Source of the DNA: Fimbriimonas ginsengisoli Gsoil 348
GTDB taxonomy: Bacteria > Armatimonadota > Fimbriimonadia > Fimbriimonadales > Fimbriimonadaceae
Assembly: GCF_000724625.1 (NCBI RefSeq)
Contig: NZ_CP007139.1
Location: forward strand, 930,001 to 994,000
Reading direction: 5' to 3'
Length of the DNA: 64,000 nt
The notes beneath the pieces are model-generated. The model was not told where the DNA came from, ran no database searches, and saw only the letters and a list, made by a program, of their open reading frames with translations. Positions within the stretch are counted from its first letter, which is position 1. The number at the start of each line of letters is the position of its first letter. Shown here one piece after another: positions 44,689-52,622 of the stretch. A program made the position numbers and the translations under genes.

Positions 44689-45663
44689 TTAACCAGGTTC
44701 CTTAATGCGAATGGTTTGCGGGGTGGTGGTGGGTCCAAGCGCCCGCGGCCCGTCCTCGGTCCAAACGAGCGGATCAATGAATAACCGCCGCGCCGTCATC
44801 GCCGGGTCCCACGCGTGGTAGCAGATGAAGAGGGTCTCGCCGTCCGGACCGACGACCGCCGAGTTATGGCCCGGTCCCAACACCTTTCCGTGGATCGTCC
44901 GAAGAACTCGAGGCGATTCGGAAGCGTCCGCGCGCCACGGTCCCATCGGATGATCGGCGACCGCGAAATCGACCCCGTAGCTCTCGTTCTCCCACCGCCC
45001 CCCGCTAAAGAGGCAGTAATACCGGCCCCCATGCTTCAGGACACAAGGTCCTTCTAGCGTGTGCCAGTCATAGACGCCGCCGTACATCGGACGGTCGCTC
45101 ATGAACCGCTGCCACGGTTGGGTCGCGCGGAGAACCGTGCGCTCTTCCCCGGCGGTTTCCGTCATACCGACAAGGCGGTCCACCACCAGTGCGGTTCCGG
45201 GCTTCGACTCTGCGCCCGTATCGAGAAAATCGCGGGCGTAGAACAGGTACCAGGCACCGTCGTCGTCGAGAAACGGATGGGCGTCGATGGTGAACGGCTG
45301 GTCGGTATGCGGGAGGACTCTCCCTTGGTCCAGGTACGGGCCTTCGGGGGAGTCGCTCGTGGCGACGCGAAGGACGTGGCCGGATTCATTCCCGGGTCCA
45401 ACCGAATAGTAGAGGTAGAAGACCCCGCCATGAAAGGCGACCTCAGGGGCCCAAAACTCGTTACCCGACACCTGCTCGCCATGGCTAAGAGCGTAACCCG
45501 CGCGCTCCCAATCGACGAGATTGAGGGACCGAAGGATCGGGAAAAGTCCACCTTCGGCCAGTCCGGCGTCCGTCCCTACCGCGTAATACACCCCTTCGTG
45601 CCGAAATACAAACGGGTCCGCGAAGTATTCGGGAAAGACGGGATTCTGATACGTCAACGTCAT
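44689..45663 (-). CDS. GH43-type beta-xylosidase/alpha-L-arabinofuranosidase
   Basis: The 324-residue five-bladed propeller enzyme carries the GH43 residues: Asp in YFADPFVFRHEG (general base), Asp in FTIDAHPFLDDDG (pKa modulator), and Glu in HTLEGPCVLKHGG (acid). GHNSAVVGPDG is also typical. It has no signal peptide. It lies 59 bases upstream of the GH1 pair in the same direction, forming a plant-polysaccharide side-chain degradation unit. Confidence 0.9.
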   Translation of the reverse strand: MTLTYQNPVFPEYFADPFVFRHEGVYYAVGTDAGLAEGGLFPILRSLNLVDWERAGYALSHGEQVSGNEFWAPEVAFHGGVFYLYYSVGPGNESGHVLRVATSDSPEGPYLDQGRVLPHTDQPFTIDAHPFLDDDGAWYLFYARDFLDTGAESKPGTALVVDRLVGMTETAGEERTVLRATQPWQRFMSDRPMYGGVYDWHTLEGPCVLKHGGRYYCLFSGGRWENESYGVDFAVADHPMGPWRADASESPRVLRTIHGKVLGPGHNSAVVGPDGETLFICYHAWDPAMTARRLFIDPLVWTEDGPRALGPTTTPQTIRIKEPG

Positions 45664-45738
45664 CGGGGTAGATAAGGATATCTCCGATGATCGGCCCGAT
45701 GCCCTTGAGAGGATCTAATTAGGCAGCGATGCCCCCTC

Positions 45739-46872
45739 CTAGGAGTGGTCATGAAGCTCATCCCCGTTTCCGTAAAGCCAATCGGCGTCCAGAGCCGCAT
45801 CGACGGATTTTCCGGATCGGGAAATCATGCGCACGCCACCCTCGGCTTTAGAAATCGATTGGACGTGGTCAAAACCTTCCGGTATTTCGGCGATACCCAT
45901 GATTGTGTTCACCACCAGGGGACGACCTGGGTCGAGCACGACGTGGGTGGTATAGCCCTCGCGGCTCGCCTCGTTTTCCGCGACCGATCCGGCGAGGCCG
46001 AGCATGGTGGCAGTTACGTCCTCCACCCCAAGCACGCGGCGGTGACGGCCACGCCAGGGGGCGTAGTGACGCCCCCCGTTGGAATGCCAAAGCACGGTCC
46101 CGGTCAGCACCCGCGGGTCCTTGAGCGAGAACCAGACGTAACCCTCGGCGGGAAACGTGACCGCGGCCCAAGCAAAGTCGCCCCCCCGTTCGGAGTAGAC
46201 GATGACGCAGTCCTCAAAACCTTCGCGCGCAGGATAGCGGGAAAGATCGGCCGTGGTTCCGTCGAGCGCCGGTACCGCATCGAGCGCGTCGAAACGCGCC
46301 CCCTGCCTCAGGGCGTAGTAGCCGCCTTCCACCGGATTTTCAAACTGGCCGGGAAACACCTGCCCATATCCGATCGGGCTCATCGCGACCAGCCCCTCGG
46401 TCTGGCACTTGAGCATGGCGTGGTGGCCGAATGTCATCGGGCCGCTCGTTTCGCGGACGGTATGTCGCGAGTAAATGGCGTGCTCGCCATCCCGGATCTC
46501 GATCTCTTTAGTCACCCGGCCGGGCCGGATGGTGGTCGGCAACTCCATCTTCACGCTACGACCGGTCGAGCCGGTGACCTGCCAGTCTCCGTTCGCGGTT
46601 TCCCCGTGGATCGGGTGGAACTCGGCGCCGAAAGGAGCAGGATTTCCACCAAACGGCATGCAGAAGAAGTCGCCGCGGAGCACTCGAATGCATGGTGGAT
46701 CGTTTAGCGGTTCATCGAACCAGGGAGCAACGTGAAACGGCTGAATATTCCGGTCCCCGATTCGAAAACTGACCGGGCCAAGCTGTCCGGCAGTCTTTGT
46801 GACCCACGCTTCCACTTCTTTTGTGCGCAATCCGACCGAGTCGAATCCCATTACCTGCTGTTCAATCGCCAT
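45739..46872 (-). CDS. Galactose-mutarotase-fold protein, probably sugar-related
   Basis: The 377-residue beta-rich protein has VKMELPTTIRPGRVTKEIEIRDGEHAIYSRHTV, TFGHHAMLK and WHSNGGRHYAPWRGRHRRVLGVEDVTA. The His in a GHH motif and the carbohydrate-binding aromatic content suggest an aldose-1-epimerase-like beta-sandwich. GAAAGG lies just before the ATG. As the promoter-proximal gene of the GH43-GH1-GH1 run, it probably handles the released sugar. Family assignment is uncertain. Confidence 0.65.
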   Translation of the reverse strand: MAIEQQVMGFDSVGLRTKEVEAWVTKTAGQLGPVSFRIGDRNIQPFHVAPWFDEPLNDPPCIRVLRGDFFCMPFGGNPAPFGAEFHPIHGETANGDWQVTGSTGRSVKMELPTTIRPGRVTKEIEIRDGEHAIYSRHTVRETSGPMTFGHHAMLKCQTEGLVAMSPIGYGQVFPGQFENPVEGGYYALRQGARFDALDAVPALDGTTADLSRYPAREGFEDCVIVYSERGGDFAWAAVTFPAEGYVWFSLKDPRVLTGTVLWHSNGGRHYAPWRGRHRRVLGVEDVTATMLGLAGSVAENEASREGYTTHVVLDPGRPLVVNTIMGIAEIPEGFDHVQSISKAEGGVRMISRSGKSVDAALDADWLYGNGDELHDHS

Positions 46873-46957
46873 CCTTTCGCCATTCTGGCGCTAGACTGAA
46901 CGTTCCCGCGTCGTTAGCGATCAAAGATCGACTCCGAAGCGCCGGGCCAAGATAAGC

Positions 46958-47626
46958 ATGGGAGAGCGTCTCAAATTTACACGACTGCCGCGTCACGTCG
47001 GCCTGATCCCCGACGGCAATCGCCGGTGGGCCCGCGAGCGAGGGCTGCACCCGGCGGAGGGATACGCGGCAGGCATGGTCTGCGGCCTTCAGATGTTGGA
47101 CGACTGCATCGACCTCGGTATCGAAGAGGTCAGCGTCTACGGATTTACGACGGACAACACGAAACGGCCGCGGGATCAGCGGGAAGCGTTCGCCGCCGCC
47201 TGCGTCTTGTTCGTCGAGGCCGCAAAGACCCGGGAGATCAGCCTCAAAGTTGTCGGCGACTACACGTCGGCGATGTTTCCCGATGAGCTCAAGCCGTACG
47301 CGATCGAGCGCCAGGGAGACGGCGCCCTCAAGGTGAACCTCTTGGTGAACTACGGCTGGAATTGGGACCTGCAGGCGGCAGTCTGCGCCCAAGCGGAGAG
47401 CGACGCTCGCCGCCCATTCACCGAGTTCCTCGCCTCGTCCGACGTCTCGCGCATCGACATGGTCGTCCGCTGGGGCGGCATGCGCCGCCTAAGCGGCTTC
47501 CTACCGATCCAAACGGTTTACGCGGACTTCTACGTCGTCGACCAATACTGGCCGGACTACGCCCCCGAGCAGTTCTACGAGGCGCTACGGTGGTACGCGA
47601 AGCAGGATGTGACGCTGGGGGGTTAG
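46958..47626 (+). CDS. Cis-prenyltransferase (undecaprenyl diphosphate synthase family)
   Basis: The 222-residue enzyme condenses isopentenyl diphosphate to polyprenyl diphosphate, the lipid carrier for wall and LPS sugars. HVGLIPDGNRRWARERG holds the catalytic Asp and the following N-R-R-W-A. The C-terminal RWGGMRRLSGFLPIQTVYADFYVVDQYWPDY fits the family's RTGGExRLSNFLxWQxxYxE pattern, with W-G-G-M instead of T-G-G-E, an atypical variation. Product length is unknown. Confidence 0.85.
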   Translation: MGERLKFTRLPRHVGLIPDGNRRWARERGLHPAEGYAAGMVCGLQMLDDCIDLGIEEVSVYGFTTDNTKRPRDQREAFAAACVLFVEAAKTREISLKVVGDYTSAMFPDELKPYAIERQGDGALKVNLLVNYGWNWDLQAAVCAQAESDARRPFTEFLASSDVSRIDMVVRWGGMRRLSGFLPIQTVYADFYVVDQYWPDYAPEQFYEALRWYAKQDVTLGG

Positions 47627-47635
47627 GCTTGCCGG

Positions 47636-47755
47636 GTTTCATGTGGACTGTGGCTTGTGGACTGAGGGGACGTATGGGTCGAATGGGACACATGAGACTC
47701 ATATGGCCCGGATGTCCTATTCGTCCCACTAAAAGAGGTAAAGCCTCAGGCTAGG
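47636..47755. repeat. Dispersed repeat, second copy of the 28770-28880 element
   Basis: CATGTGGACTGTGGC, GGGTCGAATGGGACA, ATGAGACTCAT and TGTCCTATTCGTCCCACTAAAAGAGG.AAAGCC match the copy near 28780-28870 in order. GGGTCGAATGGGACA pairs imperfectly with TGTCCTATTCGTCCC, so it can form a hairpin around ATGAGACTCAT. Confidence 0.7.
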
Positions 47756-47876
47756 AACACCGCAACACCGCAACACCGCAACACCGCAACACCGCAACAC
47801 CGCAACACCGCAACACCGCAACACCGCAACACCGCAACACCGCAACACCGCAACACCGCAACACCGCAACACCGCA
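47756..47876. repeat. Tandem octamer array, AACACCGC x about 15
   Basis: Fifteen nearly perfect head-to-tail copies of the 8-base unit AACACCGC run up to the A of the phosphatase ATG (final unit AACACCGC, A, ATG). There is no Shine-Dalgarno in the array. Such arrays expand and contract by slippage, which would change promoter spacing. Confidence 0.93.
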
Positions 47877-48473
47877 ATGCTCCCCCTCCTCTTATCCGTT
47901 CTCATCCTTGCTCCCTCGACCGACCTCACGTTTGTGCGGCACGGCGAGACGGTGGCGAACGCTACCGGGCGGTACAACTCTCGGACGCTTAACGAGTTCT
48001 CGGCGAAGGGGGCGGCGGGGGTGGAAGCGCTTACCCAGCGGCTGTTGAAAGAGCCTCGGTTCGACCGGATTTTGGTTTCACCTTCTCCTCGCGCGCTCAA
48101 GACGATTGCGCCGTACCTTCGAGCCTCGCACCAGAAGGCGACAGTCTGGCCGCTTCTTTACGAATGCTGCACTGGGCGGCGTCCGAAGGGAGCGCATGCG
48201 ACGAAATTCACCTGGGGGGGGAAGATCAGCGTGCCACCGGACCTTGCACCGCTGTTTCTGATCGAGCGGGGTGAGGACCGCTTCCCTAACTCTCCCGACT
48301 ACAACTCGGGCCTCGCCCAGTCGGCGGCCTCGGTGAGAGAGTTCCGCCGTCGATTTTCCGGCGGTCGCGTGCTCGTGGTGGGGCATTCAGGGCACGGTGG
48401 GCAATTCCTTTACGCGCTGGTCGGCAAGCGGCTAAAGGTCGATAACGCGAAGGAGATGCGGTTTCGCCTTTAA
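47877..48473 (+). CDS. Secreted histidine phosphatase (phosphoglycerate-mutase-like)
   Basis: The 198-residue protein has a short N-terminal signal (LPLLLSVLILAPS) and the RHG motif in LTFVRHGETVANATGRYN, followed by ILVSPSPRALKTIAPYL and the second catalytic His in VLVVGHSGHGGQF. This superfamily hydrolyses phosphomonoesters; the substrate is unknown. The ATG directly abuts a 15-unit octamer array, so its expression may vary between cells. Confidence 0.85.
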   Translation: MLPLLLSVLILAPSTDLTFVRHGETVANATGRYNSRTLNEFSAKGAAGVEALTQRLLKEPRFDRILVSPSPRALKTIAPYLRASHQKATVWPLLYECCTGRRPKGAHATKFTWGGKISVPPDLAPLFLIERGEDRFPNSPDYNSGLAQSAASVREFRRRFSGGRVLVVGHSGHGGQFLYALVGKRLKVDNAKEMRFRL

Positions 48474-48570
48474 AATCCTGGGCGTCTACCACGCCCCATG
48501 GACATCCAAGGCAGAATTGAACGCGCAATTCGGGTGACGACGAGGAAAGGAAGGCTCCGCAGGATTGGAC

Positions 48571-48576
48571 TAAACT
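48571..48576 (+). promoter_or_regulatory. TANNNT -10 element (TAAACT) 6 nt before GNAT ATG
   Basis: TAAACT, GCGCGC, then ATG 48583 with no Shine-Dalgarno. Confidence 0.5.
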
Positions 48577-48582
48577 GCGCGC

Positions 48583-49158
48583 ATGCCTCGCGTTCCGACC
48601 TTCGTGACCGACCGCCTCGTCCTGCGGCCCCCTTCACCCGGAGACCTTGCCGATATCGTGGCATTGGGGGGCGATCCCGAGGTGATGCACTTTGTTGGAA
48701 AGGGGCGGACGCAATTGCCAGTTCAGGCCACCTACTGGTTGGAGATAATGCTGTTGGAGGCTCGGCACGGCTCACCGAATCCCGCGGCGCCGGCGGGGAT
48801 GCCGGGGGCTTCGGTGATCATCGAGCGGGAGACGCAGGAGTTCGTCGGGTTGACCGTATTGCGACTACTGCCACCGGACCAGGTTGCGGCGATCGGCGCG
48901 GAGGACTGCCCTACTCCATGTCTCGAGGTCGGCTACATTCTGGCTCGCGCATTCTGGGGCCGGGGGATCGCTTTCGAGGCGGCGACGCCACTCGTCAGGT
49001 ACGCGTTCGAGAAGCTTGAGCTACCCACCTTGGTCGCCATTGCCGACGTGAAGAACACGGCGTCAAACAAGATCCTCGCCAAGCTCGGTTTCCAGCATAA
49101 GAAGGTGTACGTCTCGAACAATATCGAGATGAACTACTGGACAATGGAACGGAATTAG
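48583..49158 (+). CDS. GNAT-family N-acetyltransferase (RimJ/RimL-like)
   Basis: The 191-residue protein starts TDRLVLRPPSPGDLADIVALGGDPEVMHFVG and has the acetyl-CoA-binding segment EVGYILARAFWGRGIAFEAATPLVRYAF (motif A variant RGIAFE), then NTASNKILAKLGF. It is typical of acetyltransferases that modify ribosomal proteins, amino acids or antibiotics. A linker rich in Ala/Pro (about 65-85) interrupts the fold. Substrate is unknown. Confidence 0.88.
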   Translation: MPRVPTFVTDRLVLRPPSPGDLADIVALGGDPEVMHFVGKGRTQLPVQATYWLEIMLLEARHGSPNPAAPAGMPGASVIIERETQEFVGLTVLRLLPPDQVAAIGAEDCPTPCLEVGYILARAFWGRGIAFEAATPLVRYAFEKLELPTLVAIADVKNTASNKILAKLGFQHKKVYVSNNIEMNYWTMERN

Positions 49159-49321
49159 TCGACCACGACTACCCCCCAAGCTCTGGCGTCGGGAGCAGAA
49201 GGAGGCACGCGGGAAGGTGCTACGAGGGTTTTTAAGGCCGTGTTCGTAAGGTGCACGCCAAGATTGAGGCACCCTTCACCTTAACCCTCTCCCTTCCTGA
49301 GAAGGGAGAGGGAATCGGGTG

Positions 49322-50890
49322 CTACAGGAGCTTGGCTTTTCCGTGTTCTTTGGCCGTTGTCTGCGTTACCCCGAGCTCCTCTTCGGAGGTATGGGGTTCG
49401 TCCGGCTTGTCGCCCACTTGCTTGGAGGCGGCGAGGAGGAGGCGTTCGGCTTCCTTCTTCGGGTCGCCGGAACCGGCTTTTACGGATCGTTCGTGGGCGG
49501 CGGCTTTGCGTCCGTCTTCGGTCGACTCGTACTTGATTCCGATCGTCGTTTCCGGTTCGTCGAGAAGCAGGCGGTTGACTAGCTCCACTCCCTGCATAAG
49601 CGAGTGGTCGGTGTTAGCAACTTCGTACTTCCACATGCCGAACCGGCCGCGGGAGTAGATGTCGCGCTCCTCCAGCCAAGGGATGACCTCGGCCAAGATT
49701 TCGTCGCGCTCCACAGACGGGGTCGGGTAGCTGTAGTCGGCGTAATAGACCCAAGTGGACACGATGTCCTGGCGGTCCTCTTCTTTCAGCATGCCGCAGT
49801 TGATGAGACCCTGGATCGTGTCCTCCACAATCGTATCGCCGTTCTCCGGTTTGAACTCGCTGGCGCTCGTCTCGCACAGCAGCGAGTAGTGAGTGTCCGG
49901 GTCGGGGGTCATGTACTTGGAGTAGTTGCTCAGGTACGTGACTCGGTAGAACGGGCAGTTATCCTCCGGGAAGTACATCCAGCTCTTGGTGCTGGGGCAT
50001 GGCTGCTTGAGGCCGATGCCAACCATGTAGCCGCTGCTGTGCTGGAGGCGGCCGGCGGCTACCTTGATGTTCTTCGGCACGGCGCCGTTCAACACGCTGC
50101 TACACAGAAGGTCGAGGGGCAGCGTCGTGATGAGGATGTCGTACTTGACGATGGATCCGTCGGCGAAGTAGATCTGCTTGTGCTGGCTGTCGATATATTC
50201 GACTTCGGCGTTCAGCGTTATATGATCGCTGAGGTGCTCGCCCATCCGCTTGTAGAACTCGCCGGTGCCGCCTCGAAGGGGGTACTTGAACATGTTGTTC
50301 GGTCCCCATCCGAAGTCGTCGTTGCCGAGAATGACGTTCTTGAGCGCGCGGTTGATATCGAGGACGGCGACCCTCTCGCCGATCCACTCTTTGTTCATCA
50401 TCTCCGGCTCGTGCGCCCAGACTTTGAAGTTGTACGGCCGCATGAAGTGCTTGCCGATGCCATCGCCAAAAACGGCGTCGATGAACTCGCCGAAGTTCTT
50501 TGCCTTCTTATGGTCCCGCTTCGTCTGCGCCTCGATAAGGCCGGCCATGCACTCGTAGCAGACCTCGGGCGGGAGGAAGCGGATGTTGTTTTGGAACGGG
50601 TAGGGGACCCATCGGTCGAACATCCGGACCCAACACTCCCGCATATTTTCCTGATACTCGTCCCCCATCATCGCTTCGAAGCACTTGTCGTAGTACTCGT
50701 AGTGGGAGAACATGACGTGGCCCCCGATGTCCCACGTGAACACCGCTTCGTCGGTGAAGGAGGTTGCAAGGCCGCCGATATACGGGTTGCGGTCATACAT
50801 GTGGAAGTTGGTGTAACCCAACTCCTTCAGGCGGTAGCCCGCTCCCAAGCCTGTTGGACCGGCGCCCAAGATTACGATTTTCTTTTCCAT
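49322..50890 (-). CDS. Eukaryotic-type UDP-galactopyranose mutase
   Basis: UGM converts UDP-galactopyranose to UDP-galactofuranose with reduced FAD. The 522 residues match the fungal/protozoan class more than the ~370-residue bacterial Glf: KIVILGAGPTGLGAGYRL, DIGGHVMFSHYEYYD, RWVPYPFQNN, FMRPYNFKVWA, GERVA, YFPEDNCPFYRVTYLSNYS, and SRGRFGMWKYEVANTDHSLMQGVE with the active-site Arg and substrate Asn/His. The C-terminal 40 residues are polar and variable. ATG 50890 has GAAGGGGATCTA upstream. The glycosyltransferase gene is immediately upstream, suggesting galactofuranose transfer. Confidence 0.88.
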   Translation of the reverse strand: MEKKIVILGAGPTGLGAGYRLKELGYTNFHMYDRNPYIGGLATSFTDEAVFTWDIGGHVMFSHYEYYDKCFEAMMGDEYQENMRECWVRMFDRWVPYPFQNNIRFLPPEVCYECMAGLIEAQTKRDHKKAKNFGEFIDAVFGDGIGKHFMRPYNFKVWAHEPEMMNKEWIGERVAVLDINRALKNVILGNDDFGWGPNNMFKYPLRGGTGEFYKRMGEHLSDHITLNAEVEYIDSQHKQIYFADGSIVKYDILITTLPLDLLCSSVLNGAVPKNIKVAAGRLQHSSGYMVGIGLKQPCPSTKSWMYFPEDNCPFYRVTYLSNYSKYMTPDPDTHYSLLCETSASEFKPENGDTIVEDTIQGLINCGMLKEEDRQDIVSTWVYYADYSYPTPSVERDEILAEVIPWLEERDIYSRGRFGMWKYEVANTDHSLMQGVELVNRLLLDEPETTIGIKYESTEDGRKAAAHERSVKAGSGDPKKEAERLLLAASKQVGDKPDEPHTSEEELGVTQTTAKEHGKAKLL

Positions 50891-50995
50891 TAGATCCCCT
50901 TCAATTCTTTTTTGGCCGCCGCACCCCATCGTGGGCAGGCCGGTTATTGGCGGACTCCGCCGCCACGCTTTTCCCATCCGCCTCCTGTAACGGAT

Positions 50996-52204
50996 TTAGC
51001 TCATGAAGGCCGGAGCGGCTGCGGTTCCGACGGCCTCGTCGATCAGCTCTTGCATTCGTTCCACCGTGGCTTCCCAGCTCGCTTGGCGAGCTTTCTCGAT
51101 TCCACGTTGGATCATGATTTCATCGGGTGCGTTTAGCGCCCTCTCGATGCACGCCACGAAGTCTTCCGGGGTTGAGGCGATGGCGACGGTGTCGGCGTAT
51201 TGCCGGACGACATCGCTTACCGGGGTGCTCACCACCGGTTTACCGGTGGCCAGATACTCGAGCGCCTTCGTCGGGTTGATGTACTGCGTCGCCTCATTCA
51301 GGGCGAAGCACATCATGCACACATCGTAGGCTGCACAGTAGTCGGGCAGCACTTTGTAGTCTCGCCCGCCTGGCCAATGTAGATTTGGCGCTTGCGGAAG
51401 CGTATTCGGATCGACCTTAACCACAGGCCCCACGAGCACGAAGCTCCAATCGGGCCGCAACTCGGCCATCCGTTTTAGTAGGCTATAGTCTACCCGTTCG
51501 TCCACGACCCCGAACCAGCCAACTATCGGTTTGGCAAGATGCCGAATGTCGTCGGGAATAGCGGTAGCTTGGCTTTGAGCCTTGGCGAAGTGGTCGTACT
51601 CGACCCCACAACCGAAGAAATGCACATTCGGGTGCTGCTTGGACTTCTTGAGATAAAGCTCGTAGCCGCCCGTGAAGACGATGTCCGCCTCTTGCATGAG
51701 ACGGCGCTCGTTATCGATCAGCTCTCGCGGAGCTCCCGCAAACTGCGAAAGCTCGTCCATGCAGTCGTAGACCACCGCGCGCCCTTCAATCTCGCCCAAC
51801 GACCACGCCGCTTCCATGGGGCTGTAGTACCAAAGGAGCGGGTTATCGAACTGGCCGTAATGATTCACGGTCTCGATCGCCAGCCGCGCGTAATGCAGCA
51901 TCAAGGGCCCCACCGCATCGCTCCCTCTTAGCGAAGCGGGTAGGTGCAAGGTGGCTACCGTGACGTTCGAAGCCGCGTTTTCCACCGCGAGCACCGGTTC
52001 ATCGCCGTCGTTCAGGCGAAAATCCGGTTCCTCGATGAAAAGAACCGGATGCTCTTGAGCGAATCGCGAGAGGAACTGCTGCGGACGCTGCCAGACGAAA
52101 TTCCAACGAAGGTGGCTGAAAGCCACGATTCCATAATTTTCCTTTTCAAGGCCCTTGCTTTTCAGAAGCGAAGCGGCACCGTTTGTGGTGACACCAATGT
52201 CCAA
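50996..52204 (-). CDS. GT4-like glycosyltransferase
   Basis: The 402-residue protein has an N-terminal Rossmann domain with HLRWNFVWQRPQQFLSRFAQEHPVLFIEEP, then AVVYDCMDELSQF, DIVFTGG and KPIVGWFGVVDERVDYSLL. The C-terminal donor-binding part ends NPTKALEYLATGKPVVSTPVSDVV. This WxRPQ type often accompanies sugar-mutase genes. TTG 52204 has AGGGGG 8 nt upstream. It probably uses UDP-galactofuranose made by its downstream neighbour. Confidence 0.88.
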   Translation of the reverse strand: MDIGVTTNGAASLLKSKGLEKENYGIVAFSHLRWNFVWQRPQQFLSRFAQEHPVLFIEEPDFRLNDGDEPVLAVENAASNVTVATLHLPASLRGSDAVGPLMLHYARLAIETVNHYGQFDNPLLWYYSPMEAAWSLGEIEGRAVVYDCMDELSQFAGAPRELIDNERRLMQEADIVFTGGYELYLKKSKQHPNVHFFGCGVEYDHFAKAQSQATAIPDDIRHLAKPIVGWFGVVDERVDYSLLKRMAELRPDWSFVLVGPVVKVDPNTLPQAPNLHWPGGRDYKVLPDYCAAYDVCMMCFALNEATQYINPTKALEYLATGKPVVSTPVSDVVRQYADTVAIASTPEDFVACIERALNAPDEIMIQRGIEKARQASWEATVERMQELIDEAVGTAAAPAFMS

Positions 52205-52559
52205 GTTTCGTTCCCCCTAAAGTGTGGAGCCGGGGTCGAAACCCTAGGCGGTCAGCCTCGCGCCACGCGCCAATCTTCTGACCAACCTTTCCCTGCTCCC
52301 AGCAGGCAGACCGTCTCAAACGGCTTTCATGTTCCATTTTGAGGCGTCCATTAACGTTTGATTAACCGGTTCACCTCAGCCTCCTTCAAGGGGTGGTCGC
52401 ACATTTCCGCGACGCAAACGACCCAAACGATACGGCTCGGCTGCGCGTCTTGCCTAGCATAAGTACGGGTGTAGAGATCAATCTACGTTGTTGGCAATCC
52501 GGGATCGGTTTTTGTGCACTCCACCGCAAATGTGCGAGGAGCCCTCGCAAGGAGAAACA
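52205..52559. other. Divergent intergenic region
   Basis: It separates the glycosyltransferase (minus) from the GH2 unit (plus). Nothing coding is supported. GTCTTGCCTAGCATAAGTACGGG near 52448-52470 may hold a -10 box, and AAGGAG at 52549-52554 is the ribosome binding site of the leader ORF. Confidence 0.5.
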
Positions 52560-52622
52560 GTGACGCCCAAGATGGCCTGGAAAGCAATGGAGAGCGATCT
52601 CTCGACACGGAGATGTCAGTGA
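52560..52622 (+). CDS. Putative 20-residue leader peptide coupled to the GH2 gene
   Basis: GTG 52560 has AAGGAG 5 nt upstream, the best ribosome binding site in the region. It reads 20 codons (MTPKMAWKAMESDLSTRRCQ) and ends in TGA at 52620-52622, overlapping the GH2 GTG at 52619 (GTGA). Translational coupling is the likely purpose. It could also be a fortuitous frame. Confidence 0.4.
   Translation: MTPKMAWKAMESDLSTRRCQ

Noticed and set aside
47756-47876. Possible CRISPR array
   Set aside because: The repeats are 8 bases, contiguous and lack spacers.
47729-48100. Minus-strand frame with repeated CGVAVLRC peptide
   Set aside because: It is produced entirely by the octamer array, which has three 8-base units per 24 bases; the rest shadows the phosphatase.
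49604-50893. 429-residue plus-strand frame opposite the UGM gene
   Set aside because: Shadow frame; the minus strand has the clear FAD mutase sequence and ribosome binding site.
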